A DNA stretch of 64,000 nucleotides, taken from positions 36,109,815-36,173,814 of the forward strand of contig JAQISU010001235.1 of the NCBI GenBank assembly GCA_029339505.1. Direction: 5' to 3'. Position numbers and translations under genes: made by a program. Within the stretch, counting starts at the first letter, position 1, and the number at the start of each line of letters is the position of its first letter. Origin of the DNA: Unio delphinus (taxonomy: Eukaryota; Mollusca; Bivalvia; Unionida; Unionidae). The notes beneath the pieces were generated by a model. The model searched no databases. It was not told where the DNA came from and saw nothing but the letters and a program-made list of their open reading frames with translations. Shown here piece by piece: positions 12,196 to 24,800 of this stretch.

Positions 12196-14930
12196 TGGTG
12201 TCTCAGTGATATGCATGATTGGCTATATCATGGTGTCTTCAATGATATGCATGATTAATTGTATAATGTCCTCTAAGATATGCATGACTGTATAATGGTG
12301 TCTCAGTGATATGCGTGATTGTCTGTATCATGTTGTCTTCAATGATATACATGATTAATTATACAATGGTATCATCTATGATATGCATCAATGATTGGAT
12401 AATGGTATCATCTATGATTGATTCTATAATGGCGTCCTCTATTATATCAATGATTGTATAATGGTGTCCTCTATTATATAAATGATTGTATAACGGTGTC
12501 CTCTATAATATGCAGGTTTGATTGTATGATGGTGTCCTCTATTATATAAATGATTGTATAACGGTGTCCTCTATTATATAAATGATTGTATAATGGTGTC
12601 CTCTATAATATGCAGGTTTGATTGTATGATGGTGTCCTCAATGATATGTTTGATTGTATTATCATGTTCTCTGAGATGAGCATGTCTGATTGTATAATGA
12701 TGCACTCACTGGTATGTTTGATTGTATGTCCTCACTGATATGTTTGTATAATGATGTTCTCACTGATATGTTTGTATAATGATGTTCTCACTGATATGTT
12801 TGTATAATGATGTTCTCACTAATATGTTTTATATGATGTTCTCACTGATATGTTTGTATATGATGTTCTCACTGATATGTTTGTATATAATGTTCTCACT
12901 AAAATGTTTGTATAATGATGTTCTCACTGATATGTTTGTATATGATGTTCTCACCGATATGTTTGTATATGATGTTCTCAATGATATGTTTGTATAATGA
13001 TGTTCTCACTAATATGTTTGTATAATGATGTTCTCACTAATATGTTTTATATGATGTTCTCACTGATATGTTTGTATTTGATGTTCTCACTGATATTTTT
13101 GTATAATGATGTTCTCACTGATATGTTTGTATATGATGTTCTCACTGATATGTTTGTATATAATGTCTCACTAATATGTTTGTATAATGATGTTCTCACT
13201 AATATGTTTTATATGATGTTCTCACTGATATGTTTGCATATGATGTTCTCACTGATATGTTTGTATATGATGTTCTCACTGATATGTTTGTATAATGATG
13301 TTCTCACTGATATGTTTGTATATAATGTTCTCACTGATATGTTTGTATCTGATGTTCTCACTGATATGTTTATATAATGATGTTCTCACTGATATGTTTG
13401 TATATGATGTTCTCACTGATATGTTTGTATAATGATGTTCTCACTGATATGTTTGTATATAATGTTCTCACTGATATGTTTGTATATGATGTTCTAACTG
13501 ATATGTTGGTATATGATGTTCTCACTGATATCTTTGTATAATGTTGTTCTCACTGATGTTTGTATATGATCTCACTGATATGTTTGTATATGATGTTCTC
13601 ACTGATATGTTTGTATATGATGTTCTCACTGATATGTTGGTATATAATGTTCTCACTAATATGTTTGTATATGATGTTCTCACTGATATGTTTGTATATG
13701 ATGCTCTCACTGATGTTTGTATATGATGTTCCCACTGATATGTTTGTATATGATGTTCTCACTGATATGTTTGCATATAATGTTCTCACTAATTTGCTTG
13801 TATAATGTTCTCACTGATATGTTTGTATATGATGTTCTCACTAATGTTTGTATAATGATATTCTCACTAATATGTTTTATATGATGTTCTCACTAATATG
13901 TTTTATATGATGTTCTCACTGATATGTTTGATTGTATATGATGCTCTCACTGATATGTTTGTATAATGATGTTCTCACTGATATGTTTGTATAATGATGT
14001 TCTCACTGATATGTTTGTATAATGATGTTCTCACTGATATGTTTGTATAACGATGTTCTCACTGATATGTTTGTATAATGATGTTCTCAATGATATGTTT
14101 GTATAATGATGTTCTCACTAATATGTCTGTATAATGTTCTCAATAATATGTTTGTATAATGATGTTTTCACTGATATGTTTGTATAATGATGTTCTCACT
14201 GATATGTTTGTATAATGATGTTCTCACTGATATGTTTGTATAATGATGTTCTCACTGATATATTTGTATATGATGTTCTCACTGATATATTTGTATAATG
14301 ATGTTCTCACTGATATGTTTGTATATGATGTTCTCACTGATATGTTTGTATATATATTGTTCTCACTGATATGTTTGTATAATGATGTTCTCACTGATAT
14401 GTTTGTATAATGATGTTCTCACTGATATGTTTGTATAATGATGTTCTCACTGATATGTTTGTATAATGATGTTCTCACTGATATATTTGTATAATGATGT
14501 TCTCACTGATATGTTTGTATATGATGTTCTCACTGATATGTTTGTATATATTGTTCTCACTGATATGTTTGTATAATGATGTTCTCACTGATATGTTTGT
14601 ATAATGATATTCTCACTGATATGTTTGTATAATGATGTTCTCACTGATATGTTTGTATTATATAATGATGTTCTCACTGATATGTTTCATTGCATAATGA
14701 TGTCCTCACTGATATGTTTGATTGCATAATGATGTCCTCACTGATATATTTGTTTGTATAATGGTGTCCTCAATGATATACATGATTGCTTCCATACTGG
14801 TGTCCTCATTGACATAAATGTTTGATTGTATAATGGTGTCCTCAATAATATGCATGTTTGTATAGTGGTGTACTCAATGATGTGTATGTTTCAATGTTGT
14901 CATCAATGATATACATGAATGACTAAACTT
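12196..14930. repeat. 28-bp tandem array of about 2.7 kb
   Basis: From about 12720 to 14690 the unit is GATGTTCTCACTGATATGTT followed by TGTATAAT (28 bp, with 27-bp variants ending TATAT), at least 70 copies. The edges (12196-12720 and 14690-14930) hold longer diverged relatives with TGGTGTCCTC...GATATGCATGATTG. This is the pattern of a young core spreading inside an older array. Frame shifts between 27- and 28-bp units exclude coding. Confidence 0.95.
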
Positions 14931-15265
14931 TTGAATTTGTGCTAATTCTACCTTTTGTAAGAGACCACTTGTGCTAAATGACCACAGAATCAAATTCTGT
15001 TTTTGGTAGTTTAATCATTCAAAAACTCTCTAAGGAGAACCTTTCTTAAGAAACCACTTTTGGGTATTCCTACAGGTGGTCTCTCAAGACAGCTTCCATT
15101 ATACAAAAGTGGGAATGTCCCAAACATATGACTCTAAAGACAGATTATAATATAATGTCATATGGGTACTTTTTAAATCTGATCATAATACACCGAGTTG
15201 ACATGTTTACAAAAATCTATATCAGTGTCCAAGATCTCTATTTAAATTTTTCTTGTGCAAAGGAC

Positions 15266-15540
15266 CACTCTGATGGTCTAAGTGGTTAGTGTCCATTTCA
15301 GATGCGGGAGGTCACAGGTTCGAACGCTGGCTGAGTCACATTAAAGACTTATAACAATAGTATTGCAGATGCCTTGCTTGGCACTCAGCAATAAGGGGTT
15401 AGTTTTAGGACTGGTCAGCCTAGTGTCAGGATAATGTGACTGGGTGGGATATGATGCTAAATGTTTGTGGCATGATTGTCCCAATGTTAGACATCACTAT
15501 AAACTGCCACACTGAAGACATCATAACAATATGACTAAAA
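15266..15540 (+). mobile_element. SINE family B (tRNA-derived), plus copy
   Basis: The head is tRNA-like: an A-box-like TGGTCTAAGTGGTTAG at 15274-15289 and a B box GGTTCGAACGC at 15317-15327. A body follows with TTAGTTTTAGGACTGGTCAG, GTGTCAGGATAATGTGACTG and GACATCACTATAAACTGCCA. The same body occurs inverted at 52338-52528, 52780-53095 and 55370-55663. RNA polymerase III boxes in tRNA spacing identify it as a SINE. Confidence 0.85.
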
Positions 15541-16100
15541 CTGTTAAAGCTACGTAATTTTTTTCTTCTTCAAATAACACCAACATGTATACAATCAAAA
15601 GGCTGCTAAAATGTAAATAAGACATACATAGAAAACCAAACACTTTCATCCCCTTCAAATCAGTGGACATCTGAGTTTACCTTGCTGAAAATCATCATCT
15701 TTGTACCTTCATTAAAATCTGGCCAAATCAGTAAAGGAGCCATAATACCAAGACAAATTTTTTCAAACAAATAATGACTGACTTGATGCATAATTCTTTG
15801 CATTTTAGTCTCTACAAAGAAAAGCAATGAAGCTATTTAGGTTTTTTGCAAAATTACCTTCACCTTTATACTATTTAAATTTCTGGATTTACAGCAATTA
15901 AAAAATGTAAATGCATATTGTGTTTTTGTAATAAATATAAGAAATTCTGATTTGATGTTTTGATGTGAACAAAATAAATGAGGTCAGTCTTGGACTGTAG
16001 TTTATTTCATTATGTTTAAACTGGAATGGGTGTCTAACGCAGTCAGACAGACAGACAGACAATCAGTAAAATTAATGTCAAATGGGATTGAAAGTCTTAC

Positions 16101-16241
16101 CCCCAGGGCACACTTAAACCTCTCCTGGCTAAACCGGAACACAATGGACAATGTTTCAAAAAACTTGTAAACACACTCAGATTCACTTAGCTGAGCATGT
16201 TGTTTGAAGTGTTGGTGTATCAACTTCCGTAGATTCTTGGA
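16101..16241 (-). CDS. PTK2: FAK coding exon F (FERM F2 basic patch)
   Basis: This exon is 141 bp (47 codons, phase 0 to 0). The acceptor is CTATTTCAG at 16242-16250 and the donor is GGG|GTAAGA at 16101/16100. It starts SKNLRKLIHQHFKQHAQL and continues through VYKFFETLSIVFRFSQE to RFKCALG, matching vertebrate FAK 217-263 gap-free. The SKNLRK start keeps Lys218, Arg221 and Lys222 of the basic PIP2-binding patch, which is split between this exon and exon E. Because both ends are phase 0, skipping would keep the frame but remove half of F2. Confidence 0.96.
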
Positions 16242-16469
16242 CTGAAATAGCAACATCATAACCGTATTAGCCCATATGTAATGTTCACTCAACTGTGAAA
16301 TGCACAGAGCTGGACATGCTGTTGCATAATGTGCCAGCAGGGAAGGGTTTTGTATACTATTTACTGACATCATAACATGACCCTTCCATGTTAGACCATT
16401 AACCAACAGCCGATTGGAAACAAAACTGTTCTGCAGTTGGCTTTGCCTTAAACATGGTAAGTAACACAG

Positions 16470-17125
16470 CCCTAATGATCATAATGATATTCATACTTTA
16501 AAACTGTAAGCAATCTAAAAGAATGGTATTATACTAAATGTAACTACTGGTGATAATGATATTCACAAGTTAAAGATGTAAGCAATCTAACGATATGGCT
16601 TGTTAGTAAATGTAACTAATGATCACAATGATATTCATACTTTAAAACTGTAAGCAATCTAAAAGTATGGCTTGTTACTAGATGTATGGTATAAATGTAG
16701 TACAAAAATAACTCAGAAATCACTGTCATACAGATCAAGCACAAAAATATGAATTATTCTTGTTGTTATTGCTATTATTATTACTGATATTATTATTAAT
16801 ATTATTATTATTATTAATCGTAAGTTAAAACTGTAAGCAATCTAAAAGTATGGCATTATACTAGATGTAACTAATGATCATAATGATATTCACAAGTTAA
16901 AGATGTAAGCAATCTAAAAGTATGGCATTATACTATATGTAACTAATGGTCATAATGATAATCATAAGTTAAAACTGTAAGTAATCTAAAGATATGGCTT
17001 GTTACTAAATGTAACTTATCTAAAGATATGATCATAACCATGTTCATACTTTAAAACTGTAAGCAATCTAAAAGAATGGTATTATACTACATGTAACTAA
17101 TGGTCATAATGATAATCATAACAGC
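16470..17125. repeat. Diverged tandem repeat, unit about 72 bp
   Basis: The unit contains CTGTAAGCAATCTAAAAGTA, then ATACTAAATGTAACTAATG, then TCATAATGATATTCATA. There are about 7 copies, interrupted at 16690-16815 by unrelated sequence with ATT repeats. Confidence 0.85.
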
Positions 17126-17132
17126 AACAACA

Positions 17133-17134
<2 letters not shown>

Positions 17135-17176
<42 letters not shown>

Positions 17177-17177
17177 T
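17135..17177. repeat. (TTA)n microsatellite
   Basis: About 13 ATT/TTA trinucleotides at the end of the 72-bp array. Confidence 0.95.
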
Positions 17178-17573
17178 AAGAAAACGCATTCATAAAGCAT
17201 ATTTTTATCTCCTTGATGTAGGTGGATAAACACATGCTCAGTGGTTAAAATGCCAGACTCTCTTACAGATGGGTACAGGTTTATGTCCTGCCCAGACCAG
17301 ACTCATTGCTCCAAATGCCTGTTTTTTGGTGTGCTTTAAAATGCCAATTATGCAAAACAACCTCCTTGAAACTGAGGTATACTTTGGAAAAACATTCAGA
17401 AAGTTTTTCTGAATATTTACAATAATTAAAACAAGTGAATAGTTATAAATTTATTCATTTTATTTCTTGCTAAATTTTTAAACATAACCTGTGCATATTT
17501 GTAAAGTACTATCTGAACCATTTTTTTAAATGTAAGGACTAAATGAAAAAGGTCAAAATTCCTTGTACTTTAC

Positions 17574-17691
17574 CTTCATAGAATCAATAACATTTTTGGG
17601 AAGAAATCTTTTCAAACCAACATCTTTCTCTAAGCATTCAAAATTTGATTTCTTATCTAATGCTACTTGTGGCATGTCCTTGAAGAAACGC
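17574..17691 (-). CDS. PTK2: FAK coding exon E (FERM F2, kinase-docking segment)
   Basis: This 118-bp exon is one base of Arg177 plus 39 codons. The acceptor is TTTGCAG|G at 17692/17691 and the donor is AAG|GTAAAG at 17574/17573. It reads RFFKDMPQVALDKKSNFE, then CLEKDVGLKRFLPKNVIDSMK, gap-free against vertebrate FAK 177-216. By that alignment the F2 residues that dock on the kinase C-lobe are Phe180 (Tyr in vertebrates) and Met183 (conserved). Tyr194, a reported phosphosite in vertebrates, is Phe here. The basic residues Arg177, Arg178, Lys190, Lys191 and Lys216, linked to nuclear localisation and phosphoinositide binding, are kept. Residue numbers come from family knowledge; the substitutions are read directly. 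Confidence 0.96.
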
Positions 17692-18449
17692 CTGCAAAGA
17701 AAAGTTGAAAATGTTGCAATAATTGATTGCTTACACTTTCCATTAATAACAGACTTTAAATGAATTCAAAACTCAAATAATTTACGAAAGAAAATAATTA
17801 CGCAACATCAAGATTCTTCTTAAATTTACCACTGTTCTGTTTAGACAGGTAATGTGTCCATACAACATGAATGCCTCTCCATTATGATACACCTGAGGTA
17901 AGCTTGGTTCAACAAGCATGGACCAAGCTTTAATTTAAACAGGGGTCAAAAGTCAAATATTTTCAGAAAATTGTGAAGGTAAAACCAGACTCTGGTCTTC
18001 TTAACGTCAAGCAGCATGCTAAATTTTTGTTTAACCCTTGAAAACAAAGTTATCTTGTGAAAACATAATTTGTTATGGATAGAACAGGATAGATAAATAG
18101 ACATGGTTGACATGACCAGTCCATGGCAGCAGCATAACAGGCTTATGATGTCAATATGAACCCATACAACAATAAAGCCCTCTTTAACTTCCCATCAGAC
18201 CAGCAGCCAGCCACCCACTTTATATGTCTGGCCAGAATGCCTTGGCACTGATGAACTCTTGTTCAAAAGTATCCCACTAGGAAATCCACCCTCCTAACAT
18301 GGCCAATGGCAGCATATTAATGCAAAAACTGTCTTTACTCCATGTGAGTAATGTGGTTTATGGATACAAGTCTCAAATATTTATTGTATTTTCAATTCAA
18401 CACATTGACATCTAACATGCCTGTAATAAAACTAACTCTAATCCATACA

Positions 18450-18767
18450 AAGAGACAAATAGTGTGACTATTCTCAGTGCTGTGTGTACCACTGATATTA
18501 GGTTTTGATATTTTGATAACTACTGGCTATTATTACCACTGATATTAGGTTTTGATATTTTTATAACTACTGGCTATAATTACCACTGATATTTGGTTTT
18601 GATATTTTAATAACTACTGGCAATAATTACCACTTATATTAGGTTTTTGATATTTTCATAACTACTGGCATTTATTACCATTGATATTAGGTTTTGATAT
18701 TCTGATAACTACAGGTAATTATTACCACTGATATTAGGTTTTAATATTTTGATAACTTCCTTATCTT
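18450..18767. repeat. 47-bp tandem array, left block
   Basis: The unit is ACCACTGATATTAGGTTTTG, then ATATTTTGATAACTACTGG, about 6 copies. It is preceded by AATAGTGTGACTATTCTCAG, a lead-in that recurs at about 19590 in the right block. Confidence 0.9.
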
Positions 18768-18775
18768 GGCATCTG

Positions 18776-19366
18776 TCTGTCTACGTGAGATGATGACGTA
18801 GCTCCAGAGTCAGCTGTTCTTTCTTTCTAGCTTTCTTTTGAGCACGCTTTCTATTCCTGTCATCCTCTGCTTTGCTAACTCCTTGCCTGACAGCTAGGCA
18901 CCAGATGGGACGGTCGTTAGCAAAGCTCTCCCAGTTGTTGACATTGATGTTGGACATCTTCATGTCCCTCTTGCAAACATCTTTGTAGCGCAGGCGTGGG
19001 CGTCCAGTCTGTCATGTACCTTCTGCTAGTTCCCCATATAACAGGTTCTTAGGAATGCAGCCTGGGTCCATTCTCTTGACATGGTCGAGCCAGTGAAGGC
19101 GCCTCTCGCTGAGAATGGTGAACATGCTGTTGATGTTGGTGCGTTCTAGAACCTCCGTGTTGGGTACTTTGTCCTGCAACCTGATGTGCATAATGCGCAG
19201 CAGACATCTCAGGTGGAAGCTGTTGAGTTTTCTCTCGTGACTTGCATAGGTGGTCCATGTTTCACTGCTGTAGAGGAGTGAGCTGAACATGCAGGTTTGG
19301 TAGACATGCAGTTTGGTCTTCTCGGTGAGGTTGGGGTTGTTCCATACCCTCTGGTTAAGTCTGGCT
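18776..19366 (-). mobile_element. LINE 3' fragment (reverse transcriptase C-terminal region)
   Basis: Minus-strand frames read LLYSSETWTTYASHERKLNS, then FHLRCLLRIMHIRLQDKVPN, then LSERRLHWLDHVKRMD, and after a frameshift NVNNWESFANDRPIW and basic residues (RNRKRAQKKARKK). This is the typical region after the reverse transcriptase of APE-type non-LTR retrotransposons. The endonuclease and the catalytic part of the RT are absent, so it is a 5'-truncated dead copy. It sits exactly between two blocks of the 47-bp array. Confidence 0.88.
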
Positions 19367-19673
19367 TTTGATAACTACTGGCTATAATTACCACATATAT
19401 TAGGTTTTGAAATTTTGGTAACTACTGGCTATAATTACCATTGATATTAGGTTTTGATATTTTGATAACTACTGGCAATAATTACCACTGATATTTGGTT
19501 TTGATATTTTGATAACTACTGGCTATAAATACCACTGATATTTGGTTTTGATATTTTGATAACTACTAGCTATTATTACCAGATGCAAATAGTGTGATTA
19601 TTCTCAGTGCTGTGTGTACCACTGATATTAGGTTTTGATATTTTGATAACTACTGGCTATTATTACCACTGAT
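19367..19673. repeat. 47-bp tandem array, right block
   Basis: Same unit as the left block, about 6 copies, beginning TTTTGATAACTACTGGCTAT directly at the LINE fragment border. Confidence 0.9.
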
Positions 19674-19714
19674 AATAACAAGATGACTAAAGCTAACTGT
19701 TGAGAAGTACAGTA

Positions 19715-19880
19715 TTGAGATCATCTCAGGCCAACATGATATCCTGTCGCTATAAAGTAAAAATGGCATGTCAGTCATTGTGTTAGTCATTGTGGCTTCC
19801 CGCATATATATTATGAAATGTAATTGAAAGGTGACCAGACTAAAACCACTCAAGTGTGTGAGAAGCTAATGTCTTTTGCA
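19715..19880. repeat. Dispersed repeat, copy 1
   Basis: Shares TTAGTCATTGTGGCTTCCC and AATTGAAAGGTGACCAGACT with 21430-21580. The type of element is unknown. Confidence 0.75.
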
Positions 19881-21429
19881 AACGAAGAGTATTTCATAAA
19901 ATAAATAAAATGAAGCAGCAACTTGTTGCATAAAAGGAAAACATTATCAGTTTAAAAAGTGAAAACACTTAGAGTAAACAAAAAATTGTAGAGAAAGATT
20001 CAAATAAACATTGTCCATTACACATTCTAAAGCAGTATGAAAATGTAATGGAAGGACAATGACAGTTATAGCCAGATATTTCGACCCTAATTTTGTAGAC
20101 AAGGAGGTTTTGAAATACGATTGATGATTACAATTATTCTAACTAATAATGATTCAAATTAATCTCATTGCTTCCATAACTTGCCATTGTATTATAAAAT
20201 TATTTATTATCTCATACTTTATATATAATTATTACTCAAATCTGTATGATCACCTTCTAGAAAACCCAACCTCTCTTAAAAGGCCACTTTTCCTGCTGCA
20301 GATGGGTGCCGTTACAAAAGTGGAACCACCGTAACACCACGAGTCATTCAATTTTTCATACCTTCTAATTTTCTGTATACCATCAAAACATAAATTTATA
20401 ATGAATAAAATATATTATATTCTTTGGTAATGCTTTGATAAACAGAACTTTGTAATTTTATTAAATTGTTTAAATTTCTACATAAAAAAGTTCTAAGGAT
20501 AAGATTTACATCTGCAAGAAAAATTTAAAATATTGCCAATTTCTTGTTTTAAAAAACAAATGATTAAAATCATAAATAATTAAAGAATTATGAACTCAAC
20601 TTTATCTCTGAATTAATATTTAACCTTATATGTGTTACATGAATCAAGAAGTTTCATTTCAAACGAATCTGAAAAATGACCAATATAATGTTTGCTATTT
20701 GTATGTTTCTTCAAGTCACATATGAAAATATAAATATTTGTTAACTTTGGTATTTAACTGATGGCCTTAACAGCATATAATCCTAAAACAATATCATAAA
20801 TGAGTGTCCTTTATTAAGTTGCTTACTTTCTGAAACCGCTATGGATGTAATAAAATGAGTTCAGGAGCCATGGAATGCTTTCCTATCCAATAAAAATTAT
20901 AGTATAACTCAAGAGAAGACCATACCCCATTAGTTTTCTTGTTTCATTATAGTAAAAATAAAAAAAAAATATAATTTTATTTTGTTACTGAAAACCACAC
21001 TAATATGATCTCATCTGTGAACCTCAAGCCTCTCTTGACTAGAATTACCTGGATAGTAAATTCCCAAAAACAAATCCACTGACATATTTCTTAGTTTCAG
21101 TCCTTCAACAATACCATTAATGAGTACCCTTGACTAAATCCATCAGTAACAAAGCAGCATATTATAGCTCATGAATTTTAAAACAATAAAGTTTTGAAGT
21201 CATCTGATGTTTGTCATATAAAATTTGTATTGAGAATTGACCCTTACCCTATGATCCAATATTATATTATCTGTATCAGTGAGAACAAAAAACAAGTGAT
21301 GTATTTGATTGCTTGACATAACAGTTCTAAAATATCTACAGCTGTTCAACATCACAGATGAAACAGAACAGCTCACGATAAATCTGGAGATTTGCAAATG
21401 AGGAAGGATTTTTAACAAGAATTGTTCAT

Positions 21430-21580
21430 TGAACATCCCAGGCCAATGTGATACCCTGTTGCTCTGAAGTAAATGTGACAGTTAGTCATTGTGGCTTCCC
21501 TCTCATACATTATGAAATTAATTGAAAGGTGACCAGACTAAAACCAGTCAACTGTGTGAGAAGCTCATTTCTTTTCAGCC
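21430..21580. repeat. Dispersed repeat, copy 2
   Basis: Second copy of the element at 19715-19880, same orientation, with the same AGGTGACCAGACTAAAACCA core. No terminal inverted repeat is evident. Confidence 0.75.
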
Positions 21581-21788
21581 CATGGAGGACCCAAAGCTAT
21601 GGGATGTTATGTTAGCAGTTTGTTTTCTGTTTGGATACAAACTGTGCAATTTCAAAGTCAGGGTACAAATTTTGCCTGACAATTAATGTATTGATAATAA
21701 TGATTCAGATAGGTTCATGTCTTCTCAGTTCAGTGGGGATTTTTAAAGGGTGAATACTAATAAAAAATGTGTGTGTTTAAGTTCTCAC

Positions 21789-21868
21789 CTCATTTCTATA
21801 CATCCTAGTCTAATTGCCATGTCTGAGTCTATATGTTCTGCCATATCCCTCATGTAATCATTACGCAC
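21789..21868 (-). CDS. PTK2: FAK coding exon D (start of FERM F2)
   Basis: This 80-bp exon holds 26 codons plus AG. The acceptor is TTTTTCAG|GTGCG at 21869/21868 and the donor is AG|GTGAGAA at 21789/21788. The product, VRNDYMRDMAEHIDSDMA then IRLGCIEM, aligns without a gap to vertebrate FAK 151-176 (VKSDYMLEIADQ...LKLGCLEI), the first helices of the F2 lobe. The residue aligned with Lys152, reported as the SUMO acceptor in vertebrate FAK, is arginine here. The trailing AG plus the first G of exon E encode Arg177. Confidence 0.95.
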
Positions 21869-24800
21869 CTGAAAAATAAACATGTCTCTCATATAATCAT
21901 TATGCACCTATAAAATAGACATGTCCCTCATATAGTCATTATGTACCTGTTCGAACCCATGACCTACCGCATCTGAGGTGGATGCATTAGCCACTTTGGC
22001 CATCAAAGCAGTTAAGATTTATCATAAAACATCACATGTGCTTATTGAAATGCAATATGCTGATAGCTTTGTAAGAAATGCTAACGATAAAATATTTTTG
22101 CATGACATAATGCAATTTTAAAAACTCCTGAAATATTGCTTATCAATTCAGTTTAATATGTTATGGCAGACTCAACCAAAAATTTGCATCAAAGGTGGAA
22201 ATCCAACACTCTAATTTGCTTCAAACTAAAGACAGTGAAATGGCATTCATCTCTACAAAGATACCAGGTACCTAATTCACACAAGACTCTTGTTTACCTG
22301 TTTCAACTTCCCCACCCTATGAATCTATAGGTATGGACAAATAGTGTGATGAAAACACAGCATCACTGGGTGAAAGAACTTACGAGACAAAGTCAATGGC
22401 CAAGCAGAAAGACTGCCAAACAGCTCAACGGCTCACATGTTCGTGACTAAGGCGAGCCACCAAGTTGGAGGAAACCAGCTGTGGTCAGGCCTGGAGAGGG
22501 CTGGGCTCTGCCAGGCGGCAGCTGTCCTAGACACACCACATGAAAAATGACACCAATTACTCATCCCATACCGGTTCAATCATTGCCCAGTTTAACAAAG
22601 GCTGCATCTTCCGCCATGCACCAAGGCAGAGGTGGAAAGAATGTGACTGGTGCTCAGAGCAACAAAATGCATGTCAGGAACAACATCACCAATGGTACCT
22701 GGAATGTGAGAACACTGACAGCAGCAGGAAAACTTAAGGAGCTTACATATGAAATGAACAGATACTGTTGGAACATCCTAGGTCTCTGGGAGATACGATG
22801 GACAATCATTGAGAAACAACCACCTTTGAAGGCCACAAACTGTGTACTTCAGTGGCAGAGAAGACAAATATGAGCAGGGAGTTGGGCTATTTGTCTACAA
22901 GGACAGCATAGATAATATCATGGGATGTCGGCCAATCTATAGCTGGCTCATCACCATCTGCCTCAGGGCAATTCCATTTAACATCACCATAATACAGGCA
23001 TATGCACCAATATCAGACTATGATGACGCAGATGTGGAAAACTTCTATGACAAGCTACAAGAAGGTATGCATAAATCACCAAAGAAAGACATTCTGGCTA
23101 TGCAAGGTGACTGGAATGCCAGGATAGGCGAAGATGCTTGCATGAACTGGAAAGGAACATGTGGGTGCTGCTGAAATGCACAGACGAACGAGAGACGACA
23201 GAGGCTGCTGAAATTTGCTAGTTACAATGACCTTATGCTGGCAAACACCTTTGCCCAACACAAAGTATCCAGAAGATGGACATGACACAGTCCAAACAGA
23301 TACTATCACAGCAAGATCGACAAGATTATGGTGAAGATGCATGTACAGTCAAGCGCAAACATTGCCAAGACTCGAAGCTTTCCCAGAGTGGATGTAAGAA
23401 GTGACCATGATCTGGCATTGACATTGACCTTCAAGCTACATCTAAAGAAGATCAAGAAAGGAGCCACACAAGAATAAAGTTTGATCTCAAGAAACTGAAG
23501 AATCCCAAAGTAGCAGAAGCCTTCCAGGCAATGATTGGTGGGAAATTTGCACCACTCACCATCCTTGACACAGACATTACTGTCATGGACAAGTTGATCA
23601 CTACCTTCAATACAGCAATGACCAAAACAGCCAGCATAGCCCTTTGGTAGACATCACCCAGTCAAGAACCCCAGGGTCACAGCAGATGTCCTGAACTGTC
23701 GTGACAAGAGGAGGGAGCTTAAGATGAAAAAGAATGATGCAGAAGGGACAGAGCAGTACAAGGCAGTCAAATGGGAAGTCAAGAAAAACACGAAAAAAAG
23801 CAAAAGAGAACTGGATAGAAGAACAGTACAAAGACATTGAGGGAAACTTGAACAAAAGGAACAACAAAATATTCCAACTGGTCCAAGATCAAACATCTAC
23901 AACAATATCTGGCAAACAGGAGTATGGCCATTGCCATGGACCCAATCACTAATCATCACCTTTCCCAAGAAAGGCTACTTGCAACAGTGTCAAAACCACC
24001 ATACTATAAGTCTTATATGCCATCCAAACAAAGTCATGTTGAGAAAGCTGCTAAACAGACTAAAGCCACAGGCTGAAATGATCATTGATGAGGACCAGGC
24101 AGGTTCAGAGGAGGGTGCAGTTCAACAGAACAGATCTTCAACCTCAGGATATTGTGTGTTAAATACCTTCAACACCAGCAAGATCTGTACCACGTCTTCA
24201 ATTATTTCAAGAAGGCATTTGACAGGGTATTGCATGCAGCCTTGTGAGCAACCATGAGACTGTACAACATAAATGCCAACATTATCACAGTAATAGAGTA
24301 CCTTTATGACAAGGCCACCAGTACAATATACTTCAATGGCAGCATAGGGGACTGGTTCAGAACAACAGAGTCAGACATGGCTGTCTGGTCTCTCCCACAC
24401 TATTCAACATCTTTCTGGTGAAAAACATGGCTGAAGCACTTGAAAAGCATGAAGTGACAGTCAGCATCGAAGGAAGAACAGTCACCAACTTATGTTTTGC
24501 CAAGAACATTGAAATGAGCAAGAACTATCAAGTTTAGTTGAGAGCCTTGACAAAACTTCGGCATGAAAATCAGTACAAAGACCAAAAAGATGACTACCAA
24601 CACCAAAGGCATCAGCACTGACAGGGTCCAAGATAAGAAGCTAGAAACAGACCACAGCTTCAAGTATTTCGGGGCAATGGTAGCATATGAAGGATCAAAG
24701 CCTGAAATAATCTCCATGATTGCACAGACAACAGCAACACTGATGACACTGAAGTCCATCTGGAATGACAAGAACATTGCACTCAGTTCAAAGGTCAGAC

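Larger units (their letters stand above)
8180..16100 (-). other. FAK intron F-G
   Basis: A 7.9-kb intron dominated by repeats: a SINE-derived minisatellite (10166-10760), a 36-bp array (11626-12195), a 28-bp array (12196-14930) and a second SINE type (15266-15540). Between 8190 and 9900 the sequence is AT-rich without recognisable genes. A diverged palindromic MITE lies around 9908-10050, sharing the GGCAGATCTGGGTCTAT motif with the copies near 43.0, 51.4, 53.2 and 60.8 kb. Confidence 0.8.
16242..17573 (-). other. FAK intron E-F
   Basis: A 1.3-kb intron, about half of it a diverged 72-bp repeat (16470-17125) followed by a TTA tract. Around 17225-17300 there is a tRNA-like piece (CTCAGTGGTTAAAATGCC, then GGTTTATGTCC), possibly a decayed SINE head. 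Confidence 0.75.
17692..21788 (-). other. FAK intron D-E
   Basis: A 4.1-kb intron. It holds the 47-bp array split by a LINE fragment (18450-19673) and two copies of a roughly 150-bp dispersed repeat (19715-19880 and 21430-21580). The rest is AT-rich and featureless. Confidence 0.8.

Noticed and set aside
12779..13805. Frames with IC/LY-rich repeats on both strands
   Set aside because: Translations of the 28-bp array; mixed 27/28-bp units shift frame continually.
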